Below are positions 31,680-42,700 of a stretch of DNA of 64,000 bases, in pieces. The notes under the pieces were generated by a model, which was given only the letters and a program-made list of their open reading frames with translations, was not told the DNA's origin and ran no database searches. The DNA is from Gnetum montanum (taxonomy: Eukaryota; Streptophyta; Gnetopsida; Gnetales; Gnetaceae): the NCBI GenBank assembly GCA_015680685.1, contig MNCI01004579.1:90685-154684 (forward strand), read 5' to 3'. The position numbers and the translations under genes are program-made. How positions within the stretch are numbered: the stretch's first letter is position 1; the number at the start of each line of letters is the position of its first letter.

Positions 31680-32985
31680 AAACTCATCAAAACTTGCCTT
31701 TGATTCATCAAGTACAACATTTATATAGCAATATCACTTCTTATCAATGGGATCAAAACATTTATATCCACATGTTCTTGAATCATAATCTAAAATAAAC
31801 ACCTTTTGCCTCTATCATCCAACTTATCTATCAACTGATTTTGAATATTGACATAATAGATACAATCAAACATTTTTAAATGTAATAAATTTGAAGGCTT
31901 ATCATAAAGCAATTGATAATAAGTCTTCTCTTCATTTGATGAAGTAATCAACCTATTGAGCAAATAGGTTGTTGTGTGTATTGTCTCATGCCAATACTCA
32001 TTCAAAATTGAGGCATGTTTTACCAAACATCTTACCATCTCTTGTAAGATACCATTCTTTCTTTCTACTATGCCATTGTTTTGGGTTGAATACCCACATG
32101 TGATTTGTTTTTCTATTCCACAGTTAGCACAATAATCATTAAATTCATTTTAAATAAATTCACCATCATGATCTAACTTGATTTCCTTAAGTTTCAAACC
32201 AAACCTATCATTAACAAGCTTATGAAAATTCTTGAATGTAGAAAATACTAACATATGATCAAGAAAACCTAGAAAATTCATCAAAAATTACCAAAAAAAT
32301 AAATTTCTTCATTTATTATAGCTATGGGCATAGGTCCAACCACATCCATATGCAAAAGTTCTAGTGGATGTACCTTCTTCTTCAAAATGGCTACATGAGG
32401 AAAGGCCTTTTGCTTGCCTTTAAGACATGTATTAGAAACTTCATTGGGAAAATATAAGAACTTCAAATCAAAAGTAGCCTTGAATTTAACCAACCTCTCA
32501 ATGGTTTTATAAGAGGCATGCCCAAGCCTCCAATGCCACAATCTTACCTCTTCAATCTTGGTTGTAAATGTAAAATTCTCATCAACATGATTTTGTATAA
32601 AAGTAGCTCCAAGATAATAGATTTGTTTTTTAAGTCTTGGAAGCTTGGCTATGATCCTCCTTAAGTTTGAAATTGTATAAATATCATCTTCAAAAATAAC
32701 CTTATTTTTCCTTTTTACCATTTGATCAACTAAAAGCAAAGAATTAGATAATTTGTGAACATAGAATACATCATGGACCTACACTTTACTTCCATATTTA
32801 AGAGTAATAAGGACTTTTCCAATTTCTTCAATGTGGATATGCTCACCCTCATCAACTTTGATTGTGCCCAAGTTATCATTGGGCTTATACTCAATAAAAG
32901 ATTCTTTTTGAGGAGTCATGTGCTTTAAACAACCATTGTCAAGGATCCATGTACTTAAAGTTATATTATTAGATACAGTAAATGC
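31680..32985 (-). pseudogene. Copia-1 protease and integrase remnant
   Basis: The protease active site at about 32930-32960 reads STWILDNGCLKHMTPQKES, where DSG has become DNG. It continues with VHDVFYVHKLSNSLL. At 32450-32560 is the GAG-pre-integrase box LWHWRLGHASYKTIERL and then CLKGKQKAFPHV. The core follows: HPLELLHMDVVGPM (first Asp), DHDGEFI near 32150 (second Asp) and, near 32070, NNGIVERKNGILQEM (Glu). The segment at 31790-32038 ends the core (EYWHETIHTTTYLLNRLITS, LHLKMFDCIYYV). All three catalytic acids survive although frames are interrupted between them. Confidence 0.87.
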
Positions 32986-32989
32986 TGAA

Positions 32990-34040
32990 AAATTTGAGTT
33001 ATCTTAATAATTAATAACTTGTTTGCCTCTATCTTGTGATATAGGATTTTCTCCTTCTTGAGTATCTTAAATTGTGAGAGTTTGAATGCCAATCTTCTTC
33101 CAATAACTTTCTTCATAATGGCCTCTCTTGCCACAAAAGGTGCACCATGGAATTGATGAAGATGTTGCATCTTGACCTCCTTTTAGTTGCAAATTTGTTC
33201 TACCACCTCTAGGACCTTCTCTTCCTCTAGAAAAATTCTAAAATCCTCTACCTCTTAGCTAAAATCCTCCTCTAAAATTTGAGGCCTTACATCATTTGAT
33301 TGTCTCTCTTCCATTGAATAGTTAAATCTACCTCTCCCTTTTCTTCCTCTAGTAAATCTTCCACCTCTTAAAGTGCTTGGAGCTACAACATAATGATTCT
33401 CATTTGGATTTAAAAGGTTGAATTCTTCTAAAGCCTTCAACATTGCAATTTCCTCATCAATTATATATATGGAGATGTCTTTTGTTTGAATAATAATTTT
33501 AATGGAGGTGGAGAATCTGCAATCATTGTAAAGAACTTACATTACCTTATTTACCTTATGCTACATTGTGATGTTGTAATTATACTTATCCAAATTTCTC
33601 AAAATAATGTGAAGCTTGTCAAAAAAATGAGAGAAAGACTCTCCTTCTATAATCCTCATATTATCAATCTTGGTCTTATATTTCATTTCCTTCAACTTCC
33701 TATTTACCTCATTACCTTTGTACTCTTCTTACAAGTTCTCCCAACAAGTATTGAGTATGTCTTTAGCAATGATTCTAGTTCCAACTACCTCTACAATATT
33801 GGTAAAAATAATCATATTCATAAATGAATCAATCTCTCTATCTCTTCCAAGCTTGTTCTTTTCTCTCTCATCATCAAATCTGGAGGCATAACAATGCCAA
33901 GCTTAAGATACTCCCATGCTTCATGAACTTGGAGAAGGGATTTCATTAGATACAAAAAATAAGGAAAATATTGAGATTCATCAAACATAAAAAATACTTT
34001 GGAATGTCTTTGATTTATTTGGTGGTCATGAAAATGAATT
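32990..34040 (-). pseudogene. Copia-1 gag remnant
   Basis: The first part (33818-34020) contains VHEAWEYLKLGI, typical of the copia Gag 'AKEAWD-L' box. 33255-33443 gives ALEEFNLLNPNENHYV and an Arg/Gly-rich run (GGRFTRGRKGRGRF), a nucleic-acid-binding patch. At about 33105-33165 a zinc knuckle reads CTFCGKRGHYEESYW, with the last Cys replaced. Shifts separate the blocks. This Gag would form the particle in the cytoplasm. Confidence 0.83.
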
Positions 34041-34043
34041 AAA

Positions 34044-34056
34044 GGTCCAATACTAA
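34044..34056 (-). promoter_or_regulatory. Copia-1 primer-binding site, tRNA-iMet-like
   Basis: Minus strand TTAGTATTGGACC, four bases inside the LTR, agrees at 9 of 13 positions with TTGGTATCAGAGC. The other positions have changed. Confidence 0.5.
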
Positions 34057-34060
34057 TTTT

Positions 34061-34580
34061 TGAAATAAGTGTAGTGAATAGGATGAGAAGGAATGAAGGC
34101 TTTGTGGTTAAAATTAAGAAATACATATGATATTATGAAATCTTATGATATTCTTAAATCTTATGATATTGTGTGAAATGTATTGTGAAAGAACTAAGAA
34201 ATTGAGAAATTGAACTAAGAAAATAAAATCATTAGAAAATACATTTTGAAATATTAAAACTAGAATAAAACTTAAAAAATATGAGAATTGCTAAGTTCTT
34301 TCATTATGTCAAAAAAAAAAAATACATTACATTAGGCTCTTAGCATCATAAGGCACCTCTTCTAACTACTTCTATAAGGAAAGAGAAAAAAAACTCAACT
34401 AGGAGTTAAACTCAACATGACTGAGTTAAACTCATTGTAACTAGCCGCTAACTACTAGAATTTTTTTGAAAAAACCTTACATGATAAAAAAATTTTAATA
34501 ATAAAAAAAGTTACTAACCCAAACAAATTTTTTTTAAAAAAATTATTCAAAGTAGGAGAAAATAATTTTTACACTACCCA
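34061..34580 (-). repeat. Copia-1, 5' LTR
   Basis: Plus-strand start TGAAATAAGTG, end ACTACCCA. It carries a TATTCTTAAATCTTATGATA duplication-like stretch not seen in the other copy, and several homopolymer A and T runs. Confidence 0.82.
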
Positions 34581-35513
34581 ATAGTCAACACGTTGCACAC
34601 CATATGGTAATGTTTTTGACCAGGTCTTTAAAATTGTGCCAATGCTACTAATAATTTTGCTTTTAGAGCTTAGAAAATAGGAGGAAGATTTTCTAGTTCA
34701 AGCTAATAAGGAATTTTAAAATAATTAGAAGAATATGGATCAAAATCCACATTTCATTCTTGAGCAATCAAATTATGACATTGATCCATAAAAACTTTAA
34801 GATCCAATGATTTCTCAACCATTTCAGAATTCACTAGTTTGACAAGCAAAAAAGATTCAAGAAAATAATTGGCATGTAAGACATTGATTCCATAGCATTC
34901 AAGGATAGCCTGAATCATTGGTGTGAAATCCTTATTTGGGCAAACAAATTCAATAATTTGTAGAAATATGTATCATGATAAGGATTCATATAAATCATCA
35001 GGTAAAATAAAATCAAAAGCTTTAGAATTCTTCATAATTTCTATAGTTTGAGGGATATTAGTATTTTCTATCTTTAGATCATTCTTTGTAAAAAAAAAAA
35101 AAAAAATTCTACTGCAAAAACTTTGCTAAAAATCCTTGAGATCAACAAAGCACTAAGAGAATTTGCTATACAAAATAAAATAAATTCTTAACTCAATCTA
35201 AACTATCAAGATGAACTTCAAGTACATATCAAACATTAAACTAATATTATATAAACATTAAAATATTTAGGAATCTACATGTTCAAGTTTACCAATTTTG
35301 AACACTAATGTTTGAATATAAAATAACCCAATAACTAAATATTTAATTAATGTCCTATGAATCAATCATAACATTAATTCTCAGTCATATTAAATGTACC
35401 ATTAAATCCTAGATCATTTACTATATCATTTAAACCTAGCTAAATATATCATTAAGCCTAATTAGAAAAAATATCATGAAGTTAAGACTTTGACAAAACA
35501 TTAGGATCATTAT
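34581..35513 (-). pseudogene. L1-type LINE fragment D: ORF1 DUF4283-like domain and upstream sequence
   Basis: The minus strand from about 35030 starts MKNSKAFDFILPDDLYESLS, then FVCPNKDFTPMIQAILECYG, NYFLESFLLVKLVNSEMVEK, VDFDPYSSNYFKIP and LELENLPPIF-x-ALKAKLL. The order (F-L-x-x-F, then W/F-x-P, then VWVRLPNLP-like, then KIGS-like) is that of the DUF4283 domain in ORF1 of plant L1 elements, leading over the Copia-1 insertion to YFVEIDL at 29430. ORF1 binds RNA with the element transcript. 35070-35513 is AT-rich, probably the LINE 5' leader. Confidence 0.7.
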
Positions 35514-36319
35514 TGATGAATCATATTTTGTAGGACTATCTGATATCAAAGTTGCAATGTTGGGTATCCGATATCAGGTCTTGCATTGTTGGATATTTGA
35601 TATTGTAGGGTATGTGCCAACCTATAAATATAGTACTTGGGCACATAATTTCCATATAGTTTTTGTCATACCATAATAGAGCTCTTGCAGTTTCTTTTCT
35701 CTAGAGTTGGAATATTTTCCAAAGTGCTAGTAGTAGGACTCATTAAGTGTATGGATCTTTATTCGAGTGTTGTACTTGAGCATGGTAGTATGTGCGGTAA
35801 TAAAGATGAGCTTTATGATCAAACCTTGTAGCATGTTGGCTAGCTTAGATATTTTATTCATGCAATTTCATTTAATACTACCAAGTAATTAAGCTAAAGT
35901 AAGCTAGTTCGACTAAATAGAATTAATTAAGCATATAAGTATAATTGCTTTGAGCATGCGTATGAGTCTTGGTAATCCCAATAATGCTTCATGTTTAGTA
36001 GCCTAGCAGCATTATATGTGTTTCGGTTGTGCACGGAAAGTGGGACCAGATGCTTATGTTAGGATAGTCAGTTAGTGATGAACAATTAGATTAATTAAGG
36101 TTGTTCATAAATTAAGTTTCAACTTGTTGTTAATCATAGATAAATAAAATATAAAATAATAAAAATCATGTGCCTCAATGATACTTAACCATACAATTAA
36201 GCTCCACAAGTGTATTTGAGGAGACATCAATTGTCATGATTAGATTTTACGTCTTGGATCTAGTGTTCTTAGAAACTTAAGGTCTATTGTTGGTACCATT
36301 GGTACCTTGCCGCTCATCA
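35514..36319 (+). repeat. Element 4, 5' LTR
   Basis: TGATGAATCATATTTTGTAG start, CGCTCATCA end. TATAAATA at 35623-35630 preceded by several GATATC-like motifs. Near the end, TTGGTACCATTGGTACC is an extra copy of primer-site-like sequence. Confidence 0.92.
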
Positions 36320-36340
36320 TTGGTACCATTGTTAGGGACC
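36320..36340 (+). promoter_or_regulatory. Element 4 primer-binding site, tRNA-Asp-like
   Basis: TTGGTACCATTGTTAGGGAC directly after the LTR; the Athila-type site with C-to-T and G-to-A changes. Confidence 0.75.
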
Positions 36341-36484
36341 CTAAGTTGCAACATGTGATATCTAGGACTTAGTAAAAAATTATTAAAGATTGTTGGAATG
36401 AACCCTAAAGTCATATCGTACATTAAAATAACTACAAGAATTTTATGACACGCACTGCATTTCTGTTGTTCTAACACAAGATTT

Positions 36485-38369
36485 TTTCTTCTCATAGAGT
36501 GATTCTCCACCCAAGTCTGATGGAGTAAATCAATAGGTGCCCTGACAATATAGAGTGGAATATGCTCATCTTGATGAGTATGTACCCAAATTCACCTTTT
36601 TCCTACACTAGGATGAACTGTTGTGGTAGCATGACATGGAGGGCAACATTGTGTTGTCACCCAATCGATTTGTTCCTATGATGCTCCAACAAATGTTTAT
36701 GTGATTGGACCCCTAGGGACTTCATGTTGAGTACATTGTGTAGGATAGTGATGCTAGGGATTATCATCCCATTGAGGCATAATGTCTAAAATATTGACAG
36801 CTAGAGCAGGTTATGAATCTACAAAGGGGAAGTGGTTCAATGATTCCCCAAACTTGACATACCAAAAAGATGCTGGAAAACCCTTATCTAGGTTTTTTAT
36901 ATTCAACAAAACTCCTCTTTTTGACTTCATTGAAGGAGGTAAAACTAGAAATCATAGTCCACAATCCATAATCTAGGTTATGGTAAAAACAAATCCAATG
37001 AAAAAAGGGGATCCAAGGAGGAGAGTCATGGCAGGGATGTGGATAAGAAACCTAAACATGTTTGTGGCTATGATTACCAAAAAGAGGGTGGTAGGCATAG
37101 TGATGGTGCTAGTCCTTCTTCCTCTTTACCTTCATTATCAACTTCTTCCTCTTCTAGCTCTAAACGTGACTATAGTGGGCATGATCATGATGGAGGTGAC
37201 CAACGGGATTGAGATGATCGTAGGAACCATCAGTCAAGTCAAGATCTAGGGCATGGGAATTTATGAAAAACCACTATCATGAATGAAGGGTTAGTAGAGG
37301 GCATCATAGGCACTAGAATTATGACCTTGATGAACCTATGCTTGCTACCTAAAGCCTGCTAAAAAATGTGGAGGTAGTGAGAATTCCTACAAGGCACATT
37401 AGGATAGTCGGATCAAGAGGCTAGACATGAATAGTATTCCTGGGTTTGAAGGGGGATATAACTCTGATCTGTAAAATCATTTTCAAGCTTTCCGCTATGC
37501 CTATGCCTTGAAAAATATAGAAAATGATTGGCAAATGCTTAAGTTGTTCCCCAGGATACTCATTAAAGAAGTAGAAAGATGGTACCGATTCTTAGAATTG
37601 GAATCCATCAGATGGTGGAGTACAATGCTCAAACTGTTCATTGACATGTATCATATGTACTCTCGAGTGTCCAACTTGAGGAGGTAGATTTAAGGATGGA
37701 AAAAAGGGATACATTAACCCTTTGATGATGCCATGGACTGATACTATTCCTTATTACACAGATGTTTTGGCCATGGTTATTCTCAATTGGAACAACTTCA
37801 CCATATCGTAGATTGGCTTTGATTAGAAATGAGGAGAATTCTTGGCATCTACCCAAGGATGATAGTGAAAATTAAGAGCCCATTAGATTCAATGGTTGAT
37901 TGAGTAGGTAGTAAAAGAAGAAGGAGAGTTGAGGAAATGTGAAATTGCAAAAGAATAAAATCATGATCCTTTCATTTGCAAGAGGGAGGTTCTATTTTGT
38001 GACAGTGAAGAGGAATCATCACTTGATGAGATGGGGAACCAAAAGACCTTTCCAATTCAAAAATGCACCTCTAAAATTTTGGCTAAGGTAGATCAATTAT
38101 GGGACTCTATGGATAGCTAATTTCAAGCTGTCCTAAAAATTACTAAAGAGTCTAAAGAACAAGGTAGTGATTGTGATTGTAGGAGGTGTAAGGAAGTTGA
38201 ATGTGAAAATCAAAGTAGGAAGGGCAAGATTTCTACAATAGAGGGAGTTGCAGAAACTAAATTAGATGATGATGGTGGGTGTGACATCTACCAATATGGA
38301 CATCCAAAAGGATGTTGCTCCATCGTTTCACACTTACAAGAGTTTGGGGTGTATGCTCTAAATCCATGA
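36485..38369 (+). pseudogene. Element 4 gag remnant
   Basis: Near 36560-36640 it has LDEYVPKFTFFLH-x-DEL and DMEGNIVLSPNRF, the N-terminal block of this Gag family. Lys/Arg/His/Ser-rich sequence lies at 36980-37250. The core starts at about 37427 (DMNSIPGFEGGYNSDL) and runs through NIENDWQMLKLFPRILI and KLFIDMYHMYSRVSNLRR. A coiled stretch with TKESKEQGSDCDC precedes the knuckle at about 38278: CDIYQYGHPKGCC, second Cys changed to Tyr. The frame ends GVYALNP and a TGA at 38367-38369. Confidence 0.86.
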
Positions 38370-39480
38370 CTAACAAGAAGGAAAAAACCTAGAAGATTGC
38401 CTTATCCTCAAGGCAATTCCAAGTAGTTCCATAAACAACAATAGTATTATCCAAGTGAAACTGCACCATAACCATATGAGCATTATCAATAGTGGTAGCA
38501 ACCACAGTCATGAGCATTACCATTTCCAAGGTAGCAATATCCTTATAGATAACCTAATCCACATGGGTATTAAGTTCAATAACCCTTATCTCTACATGAC
38601 TCTTCCAGTCACATTTCTACTTTCCAACATCACTATTACCCTCTTGAATATTATTGAACTCATTTTTCACATTCAAGGAGGGATACCACTTTTTATGCTT
38701 ATCCTTCTCTTATTCCTGCACTTGTTCTTCCATCCTCAACATAGCTACTACCTACTCCATCTATGCATGGTGAACTTCTAGCTGAGCCATAGCAACGCAA
38801 CACTACTAGGGTTGTGAATCTACAATTGGTTCATCAACTGAGTGGTTTGGACACTAGATCATGGAAAAGACCTTTTTCCTAATCCAATAGTCCACCTAAG
38901 CCCTCACATACACATGTGGTTGGAAACCCTACTTCTCCATCTCTCTCTATATCTAATTCCTTTAAGTCCCCTTCAAACTAAATACCACCTAGGATCCATA
39001 TTGTTATGCTCACTCATGCTGTATTTGATTGGATCCATGCTAGGAACCTTCCTAAGAAATTAGCTATCCTAGGAGTCCTCTTATTTATTTACAGATTGTT
39101 GGGAATGAATCATGTAAGGCTCTTTTTGATATAAGTTCTAGTGTGAATTTGATTTCTCATGAGATGTATACTTCTTGGAACCTATTGCCTCTCAAGAAGA
39201 GCAATATCTAGTTGGAATTGGCAAACTAGTCCACTACTATTCAATTGGGATTGGTAGAAGACATTGTGATCACTATCTATGGATGGTCTTATCCTACTGA
39301 TTTCCTAGTAATCAAGGTTGAGAACTATAAAGGGGATTTTCCAATAATCATGGAAAGGACATGGCTAAGCATTGTTGATGCAAGAATGTGGATATAAGAT
39401 CTTTCCCTAGGGATATCTAAGAAAAATAAATGTAGAAAGATCAAGAAGAAGTGAGTTCCATGCATCATGTATAGTGATAC
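38370..39480 (+). pseudogene. Element 4 linker and aspartic protease remnant
   Basis: A Pro/Tyr/His-rich linker (38370-38990) is read in several frames. The protease follows at 38996-39460: HIVMLTHAVFDWIHARNLPK, KALFDISSSVNLISHEMYTS, LGLVEDIVITIYGWSYPTDF and GDFPIIMERTWLSIVDARM. The active triplet DSG reads DIS, so the enzyme is dead. A 27-bp unit is tandemly repeated right after it (39495-39548). Confidence 0.83.
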
Positions 39481-40059
39481 AAGGTGCAAGTATGTGCAAA
39501 AACTCTAGTCTATGAAATGAGCGCAGAAACTCTAGTCTATGAAATGAGCATCCATTTCCACATGCAAGCAGTGTGCATCTAAAGTAGATATTCAAAGGTG
39601 TTTGTATGTAGTAGCCACAAAATAAGAGGGCACCCAGTGGCTGACCGCTAATTCTAAAAGTAGCACACTTTGCATAGAACCTCTTGAGAGCCTAACATGT
39701 GCTTATTTCATAGGCATGGATGAACTAGAGTAAGTTCATCACCAACTCTCTGATAATGCAAATGATGACACATATTGGGGAGAGTCAGAAATTCCTTAAA
39801 ATTTTAAACAAGAGTTCCTTGAGTTAAAAACCCTACGTGCAAGCATGGAATATGCATTCTTGAAAAATGGAAAGTTGGTAATAATCAATGCAAATCTTGC
39901 TCTTGAATAGAAATAGATGCTATTAAATGTGGTTGAAAAATGATCAATAGCCTTTGTTTGGTCATATCTTGAACTCACAAGAATTTATCCTAGGATATGC
40001 TAGCATTGTATCTATACTAATTGATCATGAAGTCAAAGAGGTAGTCACGGAGGTGACTG

Positions 40060-41330
40060 AATACCAGATTAAAGTAGATCATCAAAGAGGAAATCAAAAA
40101 ACTCCTTAAGGTAGGATTTATCTATCCCATTGCAGATAGTAAGTGGGTTAGTCCACTCGTGATTGTGCCAAAGAAATGTGGCAAGTGGCAGGTCTGCATC
40201 AATTTTTGACTATTGAATATGGTAACATTCAAGGATCATTTTTTGTTATCATTTGTTAATCAAGTGTTATACACCATATTTGGGCATTGCTATTATAGTT
40301 TTCTGGATGGTTATAGTGGCTATAACAAAATCCAAATTGTGCTATAGGACTAGGCCAAAACAACATTCATGAGTTCTTGGTGGACCTTTGCATATCACAA
40401 GATGCCTTTTGATCTATGCAATGCTTTTGTTACATTCCAATGCCTAGTGTTAAGGACCTTTCAGTAGTAGATAAGTAGTGAGGTAGAAGTATTTATGGAT
40501 GAATTATCTACTTATGATGCTACATTCGATTAAGCCTTGGAATACCTTGAGAAAGTACTAAAAATATGTGTGAAAACAAACCTATAGCTCAATTGGCAAA
40601 AGAGCCATTTCATGGTCTAAGAAGGCATTATGTTAGGGCACCAAATCTCACAAGTAGGAATTGAGGTTGACCTTGAAGAAATAAAGATCATCCAAGGAAC
40701 TACCCATCAACTAGAAATTGTAAAAGATTCCTGGTCATTCCTTAGACACACTGGCTACTACCAGTGATTCATAGAGAATTTATTTAAGATTGCAACGTCG
40801 TTGGTTGAGCTAACGAAGAAAGATGCTCCATTTTTTTGGACTAAGGAATGTGCAAAAGCATTCCAACAGCTAAAGGAGAAACTTGTAGAAACTCTAATTC
40901 TATAGGCACTTGACTGATCTAGACCATTTCATGTTATGACAAATGCATCAAATTATGCCTTGGGACTTATGCTTACGTAGTCAGATGATAAGAAACTTCC
41001 ATATTACATTCACTATGCAAGCTGAAGCATTGTGGGTGCACAATTGAACTACACCACGACAGAAATAGAATTGATGGCAATCATATTTGCTCTAGGGAAG
41101 TTTAGGCATTATGTGCTTGGATACAAAGTAGTTGTGCACACAGATCATAGTGCCATTCACTTCCTCATGAATAAGTCAATGGTGAGCCCTCGTGTCATAT
41201 GATGGCTGGTGATCTTACAGGAATGCTATCTTACAATGGTAGATCAAAAAGGAACTGAGAATGTGGTTGTTGACCACTTGTCTCGGTTGTGATGGGACAA
41301 CAAAGAGGAAGAAAGCTCACTATCTGATCT
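40060..41330 (+). pseudogene. Element 4 reverse transcriptase and RNase H remnant
   Basis: One long frame with frequent stops: EEIKKLLKVGFIYPIADSKW, PLVIVPKKCGKWQVCINF, YYSFLDGYSGYNKIQI (motif A), KMPFDLCNAFVTFQCLVL and EVFMDELSTYDATFD, where the catalytic DD is DE. Then GIMLGHQISQVGIEVDLEEI, SFLRHTGYYQ and KKDAPFFWTKECAKAFQQLK. RNase H: FHVMTNASNYALGLML (first Asp changed to Asn), LNYTTTEIELMAIIFALGKF, VHTDHSAIHFLMNKSM and ENVVVDHLSRL. 39480-40060 between protease and this domain is spacer with no clear motif. Confidence 0.88.
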
Positions 41331-41379
41331 ATTTCTTGATGAACTTCTCTTTGTTGGGGCTATAACTAAATAATTTTCC

Positions 41380-42700
41380 ACTGAGCCTAAATGGTGTGAT
41401 GGCATTTTCACCTATCTTCTCACTCAAGAGATGCCACAAGGGTTTGACTAGCAAAAGAAACAACAATTTCTTCACCAAGTGAATCATTTCATGGAGATCA
41501 ACAAACACATCTACAAGGTGTGCATTGATGGCCTACTATGTTAGTGTGTCGTTGATGCTAATCAACTGCGCATCCTCAAGGATGCTCAGGAGGGTCCTTA
41601 TGGGGGCCACTATGCTACGAGATGCACAAGCATTAAAATCTTGATGGTAGGGTACTATTGGCCAATAATCTTCAGGGATGCTTACTAATTTGTTCACTCT
41701 TGTGAATGCTATAATGAGATGATGGAATGATTGCTTGAATGGAGGGACCTCAATAGTGGATCCAACCACTAGAACCCTTTGACATCTAGGGCATTGATTT
41801 CATGGGTCCCATCACACCCATGTCAAATGGAAAGGCATATATCATAGTTGCTATTAACTATTGTACAAAATGGGTAGAAGCAATAGTTGTCACTGAATGC
41901 ACATCTTCTACTGCTACTTAGTTTGTAAAAAAAAATGTTGTAAACAAGTTTGGTGTGCCACGGGCATTAATTTCTAATAATGGAACCCACTTTATATGCA
42001 CTACCTTTCGAAAGCTTATATAATGCTTGGGGGTTGAATGTAAACTAACAACACCCTACCATTGCCAAGCCAATGGTCAAGCTAAGGTTACAAATAGGGA
42101 AATCATAAAGATCCTAAGTAGAACTATTAGTAAATATAGGAGAGATTGAAGCAGAAAACTCAATGATCCCCTTTGGGCCTACCGTTGAACATGGAAATTT
42201 CCTATAGGCTATTCTCCCTATGAGCTGGTGTATGGAAAATTACCAACACTTCCCATTCAATCTGATCTTTGTACACTTTCAACAACTTGTGACCTTGACC
42301 TTGACTTAAGTTTAGCACAACATGAAAGATTAATAAACCTCAACTTGCTAGACAAAAATCAATTGGTGGCTTTGTCATCTAATCAGTTGCACAAGGCATT
42401 CAACAAAAAGTGCCATGACCTTAGAATTAGGAAAGTCAAATTTCAGCCAGGTCGTAAGGTCCTCTACTGGAACCCCACACATATACCCTAATGAACTAAT
42501 TTCCAAATGTTGTGGGAAGGACCTTATATCATCTATGAAACTTTCCCTTCTAGGGTTGTTGATCTACAAACTTGAGAGTTTGAACAAGAAATAGCTGGTC
42601 AACATATAACAAGTTAAACTCTTATATGAGCCTAAGCAAGCTAATGCAACAAACATCTCATCAGATGGACAACCATGCTCAATCTTTCAGATCTCCTCAT
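41380..42700 (+). pseudogene. Element 4 integrase remnant
   Basis: Zinc-binding part: LRILKDAQEGPYGGHYATRC, VGYYWPIIFRDAY and CECYNEMM, with a His changed to Gln. A one-base shift near 41745 leads to the core: PLEPFDI-x-GIDFMGPITPM (first Asp kept), NYCTKWVEAIVV, FGVPRALISNNGTHF (second Asp is Asn) and PYHCQANGQAKVTNRE (Glu is Lys). The tail is open at 42228-42491: LVALSSNQLHKAFNKKCHDL, RKVKFQPGRKVLYWNPTHI. Inactive. Confidence 0.88.

Larger units (their letters stand above)
29451..34580 (-). mobile_element. Copia-1: full-length degenerate Ty1/copia retrotransposon
   Basis: LTRs of about 500-520 bp (29451-29950 and 34061-34580) flank a minus-strand series in the copia order: gag, protease, integrase, reverse transcriptase, RNase H. 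It lies inside ORF1 of the LINE, between the DUF4283-like part on the right and the YFVEIDL segment on the left. I could not find a convincing target duplication, so the outer limits are uncertain by a few bases. Stops and shifts are fewer than in element 1. Confidence 0.9.

Noticed and set aside
29441-34585. Target-site duplication of Copia-1
   Set aside because: ACTAT on one side has no convincing partner (ACACA or CAACA) on the other; termini are too decayed to decide.
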